From positions 3,924,577 through 3,988,576 of the forward strand of contig NZ_KB731324.1 of the NCBI RefSeq assembly GCF_000353285.1: a stretch of DNA of 64,000 nt. Direction: 5' to 3'. This DNA comes from Leptolyngbya boryana PCC 6306. Its GTDB lineage: Bacteria; Cyanobacteriota; Cyanobacteriia; Leptolyngbyales; Leptolyngbyaceae. The notes under the pieces were generated by a model. It saw nothing but the letters and a program-made list of their open reading frames with translations. It made no database searches and was not told the origin of the DNA. Below are positions 1 to 9,221 of the stretch, one piece after another. How positions within the stretch are numbered: position 1 is the first letter of the stretch; each line of letters opens with the position of its first letter. A program made the position numbers and the translations under genes.

Positions 1-472
1 GCCCAAACTCAGGACGAGACGCACTATCAAATAGCACGACATCAGTCAGACGAATCTTCGATCGATTCTCTTCTACGCCTGGAACTGAAAATAACGTATC
101 TCCTGGATTCGTTCCAAGCACCAAAATACTGCGCGTCTGAGGGGTCGGTAGACCCTGCCAATACGGATTCTTCCAAATTCCAAACCCAATGTAAATCGGA
201 CTAATCGACTTCACTCCGGCAAAGCCTAACGACTGATAGAGCCGCCGCTCTGGAAAGCTTTTCATGGCAATCAAGGAAGTCGATTGTGGACTGACCAAGA
301 AAATATCGCCTTCAATGTTCTGATGTAGTGTGACAGCGCTATCAAATAAGGCATCCTGAAATCCTAACTGCAGAAACATCAGAATGACGGCAAAGCCAAT
401 TCCAGCTAATGCAACAAGCAACCGAATTTTCTCGCGCTTAAGTTGTAACCAAGCTAGAGGAATTGCAAACAT
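1..472 (-). CDS. devC: DevC-type ABC transporter permease, partial
   Basis: The reading frame opens with MFAIPLAWLQLKREKIRLLV at 472 and runs off the left edge, so only about 157 N-terminal residues are present. One membrane segment (about residues 17-35) is followed by an extracytoplasmic stretch starting QDALFDSAVTLHQNIEGDIF, which is typical of DevC and the MacB-like FtsX family. In the DevBCA exporter this permease pairs with the membrane-fusion protein DevB and the ATPase DevA; in heterocystous species the system exports glycolipid. The gene lies 12 bp downstream of devB on the same strand, so an operon is likely. devA is probably outside the window. The substrate here is unknown. Confidence 0.9.
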   Translation of the reverse strand, partial: MFAIPLAWLQLKREKIRLLVALAGIGFAVILMFLQLGFQDALFDSAVTLHQNIEGDIFLVSPQSTSLIAMKSFPERRLYQSLGFAGVKSISPIYIGFGIWKNPYWQGLPTPQTRSILVLGTNPGDTLFSVPGVEENRSKIRLTDVVLFDSASRPEFG

Positions 473-484
473 TAACCGCTCCCC

Positions 485-1654
485 CTATGGTTCGATCACA
501 ACTTTCACTTGCAAGTTCGTCAATCCTGCAACGGGTTCACTGTTGTCTAGGCGAATTTTGACTTCTACGACTCGCGTATCGGTTTTATCGACCGGATCAG
601 TGTTCAAAACTTCGTTCTTACGCACTTGTAAGCCAACGCGATCGACGGTTCCGGTGAGTTCTCCCGGAAAAGCAAACCCTGTGATTTTCGCACGTTGTCC
701 CGGTTTTACTCGACGGATAAAATTCTCATCGATTTCAGCAACAACATACATCTGATTGGTGCGACCGAGATCCATGACTCCTTCATTTCCAACAACTTCG
801 CCTGGATCGCTATGAATTTTCAAGACTTGACCTTCAGCAGGCGCACGGACGATCGCTTTATCTAAATCTGCTTTTGCTCGCTGAAAGTTTGCCATCGCAA
901 CCTGTACGCCTGCTGCTGCTTGCTGTACATCGGTTGGGCGCACTTCGGCAACACTTTCTAACGTTTGCTTTGCCCCTTCAAACTCAAGCTGTGCTTGTGC
1001 GACCGCTGCGGAAGCTTGTTGTCGCTGTTTTTCTGTGGTGTCCAGAGCCAGCTTACGATTTCTCACCTCTGATTCGTTCACGGCTCCTTCTTTGAAGAGT
1101 GTCGAAAAGCGATCGTAATCCCACTTTGCTTTCTGAAATTCTGCATCGACTCGCGCATACTCTGCTTCTGCTTTCGGCAATTCTGCCTGTGCGCGCAGTA
1201 CAGTTGCCCGTTGAGCGTTGATATCGCCTCGTTTTGCTCCGGCTTGCACTTGTGCCAATCTCGATTCCGCTTCTTTGACTTGTGCTTCTGCCTGCATGGC
1301 AGTGGCTAACAGCGATTGGTAAGTATCGAGAACAGCTAAGGGCTGATTTGCTTTAACGTTTGCGCCTTCTTTGACTAAAACTCGTTCAATTCGCGATCCG
1401 CCAAATCCGCCCGCAGCAGACGCACTCGGAGCCGAAACTTTAATCACACCGCCTTCTGGCTCTAATCGTCCTAGTGCGCTGACTGCATCGGGTTGAGAGG
1501 ATGGTTCTTGCTGGGATGGGCTAGCAGACGATTGCGATGTGGGACGAAAAATTGAATAAGAGAAAATGCCAAAGCCAGTTAAAGCGAGTGCGATCGCAGA
1601 CCCAATCAACACCACGCGCGCACCACCAGGTTTCATCAGCGGTTTCAGACTCAC
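485..1654 (-). CDS. devB: DevB-type membrane-fusion (HlyD family) protein
   Basis: This 389-residue protein links an inner-membrane ABC exporter to the outer membrane. One N-terminal membrane helix lies at about residues 14-32 and is followed by a Ser/Gln-rich linker. Next come a lipoyl-like half motif (RIERVLVKEGANVKANQPLA), an Ala/Gln/Glu-rich coiled coil (about 115-260), the second lipoyl half (VRAPAEGQVLKIHSDPGEVV) and a beta-barrel region. The start is GTG at 1654, with AGGAG about 9 bases upstream. It directly precedes devC. Family membership is clear; the exported molecule cannot be read from the sequence. Confidence 0.92.
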   Translation of the reverse strand: MSLKPLMKPGGARVVLIGSAIALALTGFGIFSYSIFRPTSQSSASPSQQEPSSQPDAVSALGRLEPEGGVIKVSAPSASAAGGFGGSRIERVLVKEGANVKANQPLAVLDTYQSLLATAMQAEAQVKEAESRLAQVQAGAKRGDINAQRATVLRAQAELPKAEAEYARVDAEFQKAKWDYDRFSTLFKEGAVNESEVRNRKLALDTTEKQRQQASAAVAQAQLEFEGAKQTLESVAEVRPTDVQQAAAGVQVAMANFQRAKADLDKAIVRAPAEGQVLKIHSDPGEVVGNEGVMDLGRTNQMYVVAEIDENFIRRVKPGQRAKITGFAFPGELTGTVDRVGLQVRKNEVLNTDPVDKTDTRVVEVKIRLDNSEPVAGLTNLQVKVVIEP

Positions 1655-1811
1655 AACGGAACTCCTAGCTTATGGTAAGCAAGAAAAAAGAACGGGAGCG
1701 AAGTTCTTCTATTATGAACCAATTATTACTGAATATGAAGAATTTAACAGCAAACTTCTGTTGCCCCCATTCTCCCAACTTGCAACCCTTTGAGGACTGC
1801 GATAAAACCGA

Positions 1812-2915
1812 TTACCGAGGTTCCATCGTTGGCATTTGTTCAGGTGAGATCGCGATCGCAACGGTGCGATCTTTTCGTCTGACTTGGACATTTAATCTGC
1901 CATGAATTCCGGCTTCATCGACCTGTTGTTGAATCATTTTGACTTGTTGAACAGGCTGATCGTTAATCATTTCAATCACGTCTCCGGCACGGAGTCCAGC
2001 TTTTGCAGCAGGTGTTCCTTGACCAACTTGCACGACTAAGATCCCTTGATCTTGCTCAACTTTTAGACGGCTATTCGGTAACTGATTGACATAGTTCTTG
2101 ACATTCGGATCTAGCGCGACTAATTGCACTCCGATGTAAGGATGCGTTGCTGCTCCTGTTGCGATTAATTGTTCTGCAATTGTCTTAGCTGTGTTAATTG
2201 GGATCGCAAAGCCTAATCCTTGTGTGCCCTGAATGATAGCTGTATTGATCCCAATAACTTCGCCTTGAGCATTGAGCAATGGACCGCCAGAATTACCCGG
2301 ATTGATGGCTGCATCTGTTTGCAAAAAGCCGACACGTTTATCTGGAACACCAATATCGACACTCGATCGCTCTGTGCCACTAATCACACCGACGGTCACG
2401 GTTTCTTGGAGCCCGAGCGGATTCCCAATTGCGATCGCCCACTGTCCTTGCCGCACTTGATCCGAATCACCTAATGTCACTGTGGGCAAATTATCAGTTT
2501 CTACTTTAATCACAGCAACATCTGTGACGGGGTCTTTTCCGAGCACTTTGCCTTCTAAAACACGCCCATCTTGAAATGTTACGGTGACGGTATCTGCGCT
2601 ATCTACAACATGGGCATTGGTAAGGATTTGCCCGACTTTGTTGATCACAAATCCCGAACCTAACCCGCGCAATACCCGACCTGGCGCTGCTTGCGGATTT
2701 CCTAAAAATGGACGTAATGCTGTGGGAACTTCACCCCCTAAAGTTCGAGAGACATTGACCTGCACGACCGCATTTTCCGCGCGATCGACAGCATTCATCA
2801 CAAAGTTGTCATCTAAATTTCCGAAGGGAGCCGCTTGTGCTGGGAAGCTGAGCCATAGCAGTCCAATCCATACGATCGCGCTACTGAGCCAACCCCACTG
2901 AAATGGTTTATGCAT
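1812..2915 (-). CDS. HtrA/Deg-family periplasmic serine protease
   Basis: This 367-residue trypsin-like protease has one C-terminal PDZ domain, as in cyanobacterial HhoA/HhoB/HtrA. A signal peptide (hydrophobic to about residue 27, ending SFPAQAA) sends it to the periplasm or lumen. The catalytic triad is visible: His102 in TNAHVV, Asp132 in DPVTDVAVIKV and Ser209 in the GNSGGPL motif. The PDZ domain spans about residues 265-355 (GTPAAKAGLRAGDVI). Its usual role is protein quality control under light or heat stress. It sits alone between devB and a divergent kinase. Which Deg paralogue it is cannot be settled without a tree. Confidence 0.93.
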   Translation of the reverse strand: MHKPFQWGWLSSAIVWIGLLWLSFPAQAAPFGNLDDNFVMNAVDRAENAVVQVNVSRTLGGEVPTALRPFLGNPQAAPGRVLRGLGSGFVINKVGQILTNAHVVDSADTVTVTFQDGRVLEGKVLGKDPVTDVAVIKVETDNLPTVTLGDSDQVRQGQWAIAIGNPLGLQETVTVGVISGTERSSVDIGVPDKRVGFLQTDAAINPGNSGGPLLNAQGEVIGINTAIIQGTQGLGFAIPINTAKTIAEQLIATGAATHPYIGVQLVALDPNVKNYVNQLPNSRLKVEQDQGILVVQVGQGTPAAKAGLRAGDVIEMINDQPVQQVKMIQQQVDEAGIHGRLNVQVRRKDRTVAIAISPEQMPTMEPR

Positions 2916-3281
2916 AATTGTTCCCTTATGTTTAGATCGGAAAGTTTTAACTAAAAAATTAGCCTATTCACAGCGTAGAGGTTGTCGTCAAATCGCCTTC
3001 ATTCCTACGATAGAACTTCGCACTGATGCGATACAAATGTGTTTGGGCTTTCAAAAATCAAAAATAACGGATAAACTCTATTACTTCTCAAACCAATCTT
3101 TTGAACATTCCTTTGACATTTCTCACTTCTCTCCCTTCAGGAGTATTCTCATCGTTAAGAGGAGTGGTCATTCTCTAGAGAGTTTGTGTGAAGACAATCA
3201 GTCCTACCTCAACGCATCACTCTGAGCCTGAATAGCATTGATAACCCAGATTATCGTCGCATTGTCAATTTTATCGATCGT
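2916..3281. other. Intergenic region, no gene seen
   Basis: This 366-base gap separates the divergent protease gene and the REC-PAS kinase gene, so both promoters should lie here. It is AT-rich. I see no RNA gene, no strong hairpin and no convincing reading frame; the frame at 3037-3225 lacks recognisable protein character. Confidence 0.5.
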
Positions 3282-5309
3282 ATGACCTGTTCTACTCAAA
3301 CGCTGCTTCTCATTGGAGATTGCCTGCCGGATCGAGAGAGATATCGGCAGTATTTGATGTCGGATTCGGAGTACGCCTATCGCTTGTTGGAAGCTGAATC
3401 GATTGCAGAGGCATTAGAAATATGTCGAACCCAAGCGATCGATGTGATTCTCTTAGAGTATGTGCTACCCGATGGGAATGGTCTTGAGATGATTCAAGCA
3501 CTTCACGCGCAGAGTAAGGATGGAAGCCCACCGATGGTGATGATTACAGATGGAGGAGATGAAAGACTTGCAGTACAAGCGATGAAGCGAGGAGCAGAAG
3601 ATTACCTAGTAAAACATTATCTCACACCAGAACTCTTGCAGGTGACGATACGAAGCGCGATCGAGAGTGCTCGATTACGATTACAACTGCAACAGGCGGA
3701 ATCTGAGCAACTGCGGTACGAAAACGATCTCAAATATCATCAGCACCAGCTTCAAGAATCAGAGCAACAATTACAACTCGGTATCAAAGTCGCGGGCGTT
3801 GCCTTGGCTCGATTTGATTATGTCTCGAATACAGTCACGCTTTCTCCCGAAGCGGCAGTTCTCTATGGAATTGAAATTACAGATTTAACCGTCACCCGCG
3901 ATCGCTTTCACGCGAACGTTCATCCTGACGATCGCGATGAACTGGCTCGCCTGATTGCACAAGCGATGCATCCCGCTGGAGCGGGTTGGTTTGCTCATGA
4001 ATATCGGATTCGGGGGCGAGATGGCGCGGTGCGTTGGCTAAGTGTGCGAAAACAAATCTTCTTCGATCGTTCGGGTCAAACACCCCGTCCAGATTATGCA
4101 ATTTTGGCAGCGATCGATGTGACTCAAGCGAAACAGCACCAAGCCGAACGCCAACAAGTTGAAGAAACACTACGCCAAAGTGAAGAACGCTATCGGTATC
4201 TATCCGGTCTGATTCCGCAGTTAGTTTGGATTGCAACTGCGGAGGGCGTAATGCTCGATGTGAATCAACGCTGGACGGAGTTCACTGGATTGACGCTACA
4301 GCAAGCTCAAACCGATGGCTGGCAGCAGATCGTTCATCCTGAAGATGTTCCTATTCTCACTCAAGCCTGGCAACAGGCACAGCAAGAAGGCAACTCTTAT
4401 CAAGCCGAAGGGCGGATACAACGAGTAGACGGCATTTATCGCTGGCATTTGCATCAAGCGACACCGTTGAAAAATGCTCAGGGGAAAATCATCAAATGGT
4501 TTGGAACAGCAACCGATATTCATGACCTCAAGCAGATTGAGGCAGATCGAACTCGATTGCTGATGGAAGCGCAAGCCGCACGAGAAGAAGCTGAAGCAGC
4601 GAATCGGAGTAAAGATGAGTTTGTCGCTGTCGTCGCGCACGAACTGAGATCGCCTCTTAACTCGATCGCAGGCTGGGCAAAGCTTTTACAAACTCGCAAG
4701 CTCGATGAAGCAACAATGGCAAAAGCGCTTGATACAATCTGGCGCAATACTCAAGCACAAGTGCAACTCGTCGAAGATTTGCTCGATATTTCTCGCATGG
4801 TTCGAGGAACATTGCATCTGCAAATTGCGGCTGTGAATTTGATCGAAGTGATTGAATCGGCTTTAGATGTCGTTCGCCCCATGACCGAGGCTAAGCCGAT
4901 TCAGATCGAAATGCACTTCGCTGCTGTACCACACATTGCAGGGGACTTTCATCGTCTTCAGCAGATTGTCGTTAACTTGATGACAAATGCAATTAAATTC
5001 ACACCTGCGGGGGGACGAGTCGAGATTTCTCTATCTGCGATCGAGTCTGAAGTGATGCTGCAAGTTCAGGATACGGGAAAGGGCATTGCGCCTGAGATCT
5101 TGCCGCAAATTTTTGAGCGCTTTAAGCAAGGTCAGCAGAATATGGGGTCGAAAGATGGTTTAGGCTTGGGACTAGCGATCGTCAAAAATCTCGTTGAATT
5201 ACATCACGGCACGGTTACGATAGAAAGCCCTGGCATTGGGCAAGGAGCAACTGTTACAGTACGCTTACCAAGATACAGTCCCCGTGCTGCTTTGTTGGAT
5301 CACAGATAG
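3282..5309 (+). CDS. Histidine kinase, degenerate receiver-PAS-PAS-HisKA-HATPase
   Basis: The protein has 675 residues. An N-terminal receiver fold (about 5-125) is followed by a short coiled coil, two PAS/PAC domains (about 160-285 and 295-420), HisKA with the phospho-His motif VVAHELRSPLN (about 450-515), and an HATPase domain with N box NLMTNAIKFT and G boxes DTGKGI and GLGLGLAI. The receiver is abnormal: the usual Asp phospho-acceptor is Glu59 (ILLEYVLPDG) and the acidic pair reads IGD instead of VDD, although the Lys in DYLVK is kept. The kinase at 14425 has the same kind of receiver with normal residues. No membrane segment is seen, so the protein is soluble. Its signal is unknown. Confidence 0.92.
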   Translation: MTCSTQTLLLIGDCLPDRERYRQYLMSDSEYAYRLLEAESIAEALEICRTQAIDVILLEYVLPDGNGLEMIQALHAQSKDGSPPMVMITDGGDERLAVQAMKRGAEDYLVKHYLTPELLQVTIRSAIESARLRLQLQQAESEQLRYENDLKYHQHQLQESEQQLQLGIKVAGVALARFDYVSNTVTLSPEAAVLYGIEITDLTVTRDRFHANVHPDDRDELARLIAQAMHPAGAGWFAHEYRIRGRDGAVRWLSVRKQIFFDRSGQTPRPDYAILAAIDVTQAKQHQAERQQVEETLRQSEERYRYLSGLIPQLVWIATAEGVMLDVNQRWTEFTGLTLQQAQTDGWQQIVHPEDVPILTQAWQQAQQEGNSYQAEGRIQRVDGIYRWHLHQATPLKNAQGKIIKWFGTATDIHDLKQIEADRTRLLMEAQAAREEAEAANRSKDEFVAVVAHELRSPLNSIAGWAKLLQTRKLDEATMAKALDTIWRNTQAQVQLVEDLLDISRMVRGTLHLQIAAVNLIEVIESALDVVRPMTEAKPIQIEMHFAAVPHIAGDFHRLQQIVVNLMTNAIKFTPAGGRVEISLSAIESEVMLQVQDTGKGIAPEILPQIFERFKQGQQNMGSKDGLGLGLAIVKNLVELHHGTVTIESPGIGQGATVTVRLPRYSPRAALLDHR

Positions 5310-5336
5310 ACAGAAAAGATAAAAGCAGAGTACGGC

Positions 5337-6161
5337 TCATGCACTTCGGAGACGATGGTACAGACTCGTTTTACCTTGAACTGCTTCAAATCGAGAATCC
5401 AAGTGAAAAGTAGTTTCGCCGCCGCCTAGAAACAAGTAGCCATCCTGCTGTAAATAGGTCTGAACTTTGTTCAAAATCGATCGCTTGGTCTCAACATCAA
5501 AGTAAATCAGAACATTTCTGAGAAAAATAACATCCATTTTTGGCAGGACGCTCCAAGATTGAATCAGGTTCAGGGGTCGAAACTCAACCATCTGTTGAAT
5601 TTCATGAATGATTTGCCAAGATTGCTCAGTCTTATAGAAATAGCGATCGCGCAACTTAGGTGTTAATCCTCGCTCGACCTCTAAACTGCTATACCGTCCC
5701 TGCTCGGCTCGATCCAAAGCCTGCTGAGAAAAATCACTCGCAATAATCCGAACTGTCCAAGTGGAAAGTTCTGGAAAATTTTCTCGAATCAACATCGCAA
5801 CGCTATAGGGTTCCTGCCCGGTTGAGCAAGCTGCGCACCAAATATGAATGGTTTTCTGTATGGCTCGCGCTGCAATCAGCGCCGGAAGCACACAAGATTG
5901 CAGTGCTTCAAAAGGATAGCGATCGCGAAAAAAAGACGTTTCATGGATCACTAAAGCTTCGATAGCTTGATGATGCACATGACTCAAAGGACTTGTCTTC
6001 AGATATTCAACGAATGGCGCGAGAGATGCAAATCCAGCTTGAGTCGCAAGTTCACTCAGATATAAGGTAGCGAGATAGTCTTTGTGTGGCTCTAGCACAA
6101 CTCCAGACTGCTCTCGCACCAAATGACGAAGATACTCAAAATCAAACGAAGAATTGGGCAT
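5337..6161 (-). CDS. cheR: Chemoreceptor methyltransferase CheR
   Basis: This 274-residue SAM-dependent enzyme methylates glutamates of the chemoreceptor. It has the helical CheR N domain (about 1-75), the HETSFFRD segment, the SAM-binding motif AACSTGQEPYSVAM, IIASDFSQQALDRA and FLRNVLIYFD, and a C-terminal LGGGETT. The usual Asn of the TNETxFFRD segment is His here. The start codon overlaps the cheB stop by one base (TAATG), so the two are translationally coupled. No NWETF-type tether is visible at the end of the receptor encoded upstream. Confidence 0.95.
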   Translation of the reverse strand: MPNSSFDFEYLRHLVREQSGVVLEPHKDYLATLYLSELATQAGFASLAPFVEYLKTSPLSHVHHQAIEALVIHETSFFRDRYPFEALQSCVLPALIAARAIQKTIHIWCAACSTGQEPYSVAMLIRENFPELSTWTVRIIASDFSQQALDRAEQGRYSSLEVERGLTPKLRDRYFYKTEQSWQIIHEIQQMVEFRPLNLIQSWSVLPKMDVIFLRNVLIYFDVETKRSILNKVQTYLQQDGYLFLGGGETTFHLDSRFEAVQGKTSLYHRLRSA

Positions 6162-7240
6162 TAGGTAGTGCTCCGCATCGAGTTGGACGCGCGACTGACC
6201 CGGCGTAAAATCTCGGGCATCATGTCATCGATCGCGAACACTGCATCTGCAAGTCCTGCATTCACTACAAATTTCGGCATTCCCCAAACCACACTGCTCG
6301 CTTCATCTTGAGCCAAGATTTGCCCATGCGATGCGCGAATTTTGTAGCAACCTTGTAGCCCATCTTGTCCCATGCCTGTTAAAACGACACCTAAAGCACG
6401 ATCGCCATAAGTCTCTGCGACGGATGCAAATAAAACATCGACCGACGGACGGCAAGAATTGCGAGGCGGAGTTTGATCCAATACAAGCTGCACCTCTGAT
6501 CGAGTGTGTTGCACGCTCAGATGATAATCTCCGGGTGCAATCCAAATCGTGCCGGGCTTCAAACATGCGCCCATCGTTGCTTCGCGCACAGACAAAGGGC
6601 ATTTTGCCGTCAGTCGTTCGGCGAGTAGCTTTGTAAACATGGGTGGCATATGTTGCACAATCAGGATGGGAACTGGAAAATCAGCAGGTAAGGTTGAAAG
6701 TATCCGAGCGAGTGCATTCGGTCCGCCCGTTGAAACTCCGATCGCGACAACCTCAGCGAGGGCATTAGTTCTAGTTGAGGTTGTAGAAACCGCAGGTAGG
6801 GAAGATGCGATCGAAGGTTTCATGCTTTCTCTGCGGCTTAAGACTTTGATTTTTGGAATTAGAGTTGCTTCTAGATATTGAGTGACATCTCCTGTATTGA
6901 GCATGTGGTCTGGCTTTGTCACATAGTCTGAGGCTCCCAAAGCGAGTGCGTCTAACGTAATAGATGCTCCTTTGAGAGTCATTGCACTAAACATAATCAC
7001 AGGGATCTTTGGGTCAAGGTTGCGGATATGACTTAAAGTTTGTAGCCCATTGAGATCAGGCATTTCTATATCGAGAATGATCACGTCGGGCTTAAGCTGT
7101 GGCAGTTTTGCAAGAGCAATTCGTCCTGTTGCTGCAACTCCTACGACTTCGATGTGCGGATCGGTCGCTAAGATTTTACTCAAACGGCTTCGCACCATGA
7201 CCGCATCATCCACAATCAAAACTCGAATTTTTTGCATCAT
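6161..7240 (-). CDS. cheB: Chemotaxis methylesterase/deamidase CheB
   Basis: This protein of about 359 residues removes the methyl groups added by CheR. The receiver is intact, with acceptor Asp in VIILDIEMPD (about residue 57). After a Ser/Thr-rich linker comes the esterase domain with the catalytic Ser in GVSTGGPNAL, His in IVQHMPPMF and Asp in LTGMGQDG. I chose the ATG at 7240; an in-frame GTG at 7246 and an ATG at 7237 are also possible. It follows the receptor gene after a gap of about 120 bases and overlaps cheR by one base. Confidence 0.95.
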   Translation of the reverse strand: MMQKIRVLIVDDAVMVRSRLSKILATDPHIEVVGVAATGRIALAKLPQLKPDVIILDIEMPDLNGLQTLSHIRNLDPKIPVIMFSAMTLKGASITLDALALGASDYVTKPDHMLNTGDVTQYLEATLIPKIKVLSRRESMKPSIASSLPAVSTTSTRTNALAEVVAIGVSTGGPNALARILSTLPADFPVPILIVQHMPPMFTKLLAERLTAKCPLSVREATMGACLKPGTIWIAPGDYHLSVQHTRSEVQLVLDQTPPRNSCRPSVDVLFASVAETYGDRALGVVLTGMGQDGLQGCYKIRASHGQILAQDEASSVVWGMPKFVVNAGLADAVFAIDDMMPEILRRVSRASNSMRSTT

Positions 7241-7364
7241 GCTCACAGGATAAAGGGCAGTGCCGATTTGATGTTGACTATAACCTGTTCTCAGATGCTT
7301 TCTAAGAGCACAACTGACAGTTGAGTGAGCCTGTATTGTCGCAAATTCTCTTCCCTAGAAATGT

Positions 7365-8780
7365 TCAACTGCTTAGACCTCGAAACTGCTGAACAATGTT
7401 TTGCAGGTTGACTGCCATTCGTGCTAGTTCCGTTGCTGCTTGGGCTGTGTTGTCTGCTCCAGTGGTTGTCATTTGAGCATTGTCTGCCAAAACCCCAATA
7501 TTTTTCGCAATATCAGAGCTTCCCTGTGCAGCTTCTGTAACATTACGAGCAATTTCATTCGTCGTTGCTGTTTGTTCTTCTACAGAACTCGCGATCGTAT
7601 TTTGAATATCATTAATTTGATTAATGACTGCGGTAATCTGAGTAATTGCTTCGACTGCACCTTTTGTATCGGTCTGAATCGCTTCAATTCGCTGGCTGAT
7701 ATCTTCTGTTGCATGAGCAGTTTGTTTCGCTAATTCTTTCACTTCGCTGGCAACAACGGCAAATCCTCGACCTGCATCGCCTGCTCGTGCTGCTTCAATT
7801 GTGGCATTCAAGGCGAGGAGATTTGTTTGCTGAGCGATCGAGGTAATGACTTTGATCACCTTACCAATTTCAACACTGCTTTGACCGAGTTTCGTAATCG
7901 TGGCATTCGTCTGATCCGAGGTTTTTACTGCATCCATCGCGACCTGTGCTCCTGCTGCTGCATTTTTAGCAATTTCGCGAATGCTCAGGTTCATTTCTTC
8001 GATCGCGGTCGCAACGGTGGCAGCGTTCTGGCTGACTTGTTCTGCTGAGACAGACGCAGAAGTCGCTTGTTCAGAAGTTTGTCCGGCGTTACTTGTCATT
8101 TCTCGGCTCACGGCTGTTAATTCTTCTGATGCGCTTGCAACGGTTGCCGAAATTTCTCCAATTTCACCTAATGAGTCCCGCAGGTTCTGAATCATTTGAT
8201 TGATATCATCAGTGAGCACCCGAAACTCTCCGACATTTTCTGCTGTAATTTGGTTTGCGAAGTCTCCTTGAGCAACTGCACGCGAAATGTGAGCAATACT
8301 GCGAATCTGCTCGTTGACTTGACTCGACATCTGATTGACGCTCTCAATCAGGGCTTGCCAGTCTCCGGATATATCTTTGACGGTTGCAACTGAGTCGAGC
8401 TTGCCTTGTGTTCCAATTTCGCGGGTAACACGGGTGACTTCACTTGCGACTAACTGGAGTTGATCTGCTATGGCATTGACCTGTGTTGCCACTTGCAGCA
8501 CTTCGCCTGCAAGTGGTTGCTCCTCAATTTCTAGCGCAATTCTTGCATTCAGGTTTCCTTGTGCGATCGCGCTGAGGACTCGTTCTACTTCACTCATGCC
8601 TTGAGCAAAGTGCTGATGATGGCTGACCCATTGATTAAATTCTTGAGCAATCTCCTCAAGTCCGTTACTTTCATCGAGGCGGACTGAAAGATCGCCTGCA
8701 TTGACTGCCTGCATTGCTGCGAGCAGTGTTGCTTTCATTGCAACTATCGAATCTTGCTTTTGTGATGAGTTAGAAACCAT
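7365..8780 (-). CDS. Soluble methyl-accepting chemotaxis protein
   Basis: The protein has 471 residues and no hydrophobic segment, so the receptor is cytoplasmic. The N-terminal half looks like tandem HAMP-type helical units (about 15-210; repeats like [11 protein letters not shown] and [11 protein letters not shown]). The C-terminal half is the long signalling hairpin with the conserved tip [20 protein letters not shown] (about residue 325), which binds CheW and CheA. No ligand-binding domain such as PAS or GAF is present, so the signal may come from a partner. The start is ATG at 8780 with GGAGAG upstream. It lies 9 bases after cheW. Confidence 0.95.
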   Translation of the reverse strand: MVSNSSQKQDSIVAMKATLLAAMQAVNAGDLSVRLDESNGLEEIAQEFNQWVSHHQHFAQGMSEVERVLSAIAQGNLNARIALEIEEQPLAGEVLQVATQVNAIADQLQLVASEVTRVTREIGTQGKLDSVATVKDISGDWQALIESVNQMSSQVNEQIRSIAHISRAVAQGDFANQITAENVGEFRVLTDDINQMIQNLRDSLGEIGEISATVASASEELTAVSREMTSNAGQTSEQATSASVSAEQVSQNAATVATAIEEMNLSIREIAKNAAAGAQVAMDAVKTSDQTNATITKLGQSSVEIGKVIKVITSIAQQTNLLALNATIEAARAGDAGRGFAVVASEVKELAKQTAHATEDISQRIEAIQTDTKGAVEAITQITAVINQINDIQNTIASSVEEQTATTNEIARNVTEAAQGSSDIAKNIGVLADNAQMTTTGADNTAQAATELARMAVNLQNIVQQFRGLSS

Positions 8781-8789
8781 TGCTCTCTC

Positions 8790-9215
8790 CTAATCTAGAA
8801 TCTTTGCAGTATTGAGAACGAGTAAAAAATCTTGCTCAAGTTTGTATGCTCCTTTTAGAAAAGTTCGCATCTGAGGATTCAAATTACTCGGAGGTGGATC
8901 AAATGTGCTGCTCGAACAGTGCAGCACATCTCCAATGTCATCCACAACGAAACTGACCGTATCCTCGATCGTATGAACAATGATGTTGTAGATGGTTTCA
9001 TCGCTTCTGACGCAGGGTGTCGATCTCAGGGCTAAACGACAAGCTAAATCAACGACTGGAATGATTTGCCCACGGAGATTCATCAATCCGCAAATCTCCG
9101 GCGGTGCGAGGGGAATTCGGGTGAGTGAGGGTTGACAAATAATTTCTTGAACATCCTCAATTTCAATGCCAAAGTAAGAACCATTGAGATAGAAGGTGCA
9201 GATCTGTTGAGTCAC
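8790..9215 (-). CDS. cheW: Chemotaxis coupling protein CheW
   Basis: This 141-residue single-domain scaffold connects the receptor to CheA. CheW hallmarks are the opening strand (FYLNGSYFGIEIEDVQEI), ICGLMNLRGQIIPVVDLACR and VSFVVDDIGDVL. The length is normal for the family. Translation starts at GTG 9215; a GGAGG ribosome site lies within the last codons of cheA, whose stop is only 6 bases upstream. This indicates tight operon coupling of cheA, cheW and the receptor. Confidence 0.95.
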   Translation of the reverse strand: MTQQICTFYLNGSYFGIEIEDVQEIICQPSLTRIPLAPPEICGLMNLRGQIIPVVDLACRLALRSTPCVRSDETIYNIIVHTIEDTVSFVVDDIGDVLHCSSSTFDPPPSNLNPQMRTFLKGAYKLEQDFLLVLNTAKILD

Positions 9216-9221
9216 TACAGT

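Noticed and set aside
384-755. Open frame on the plus strand opposite devC and devB
   Set aside because: It lies antisense to clear genes and has no recognisable domain or ribosome site.
3037-3225. 62-codon frame in the gap before the REC-PAS kinase
   Set aside because: No ribosome site, unusual residue composition and no match to a family pattern.
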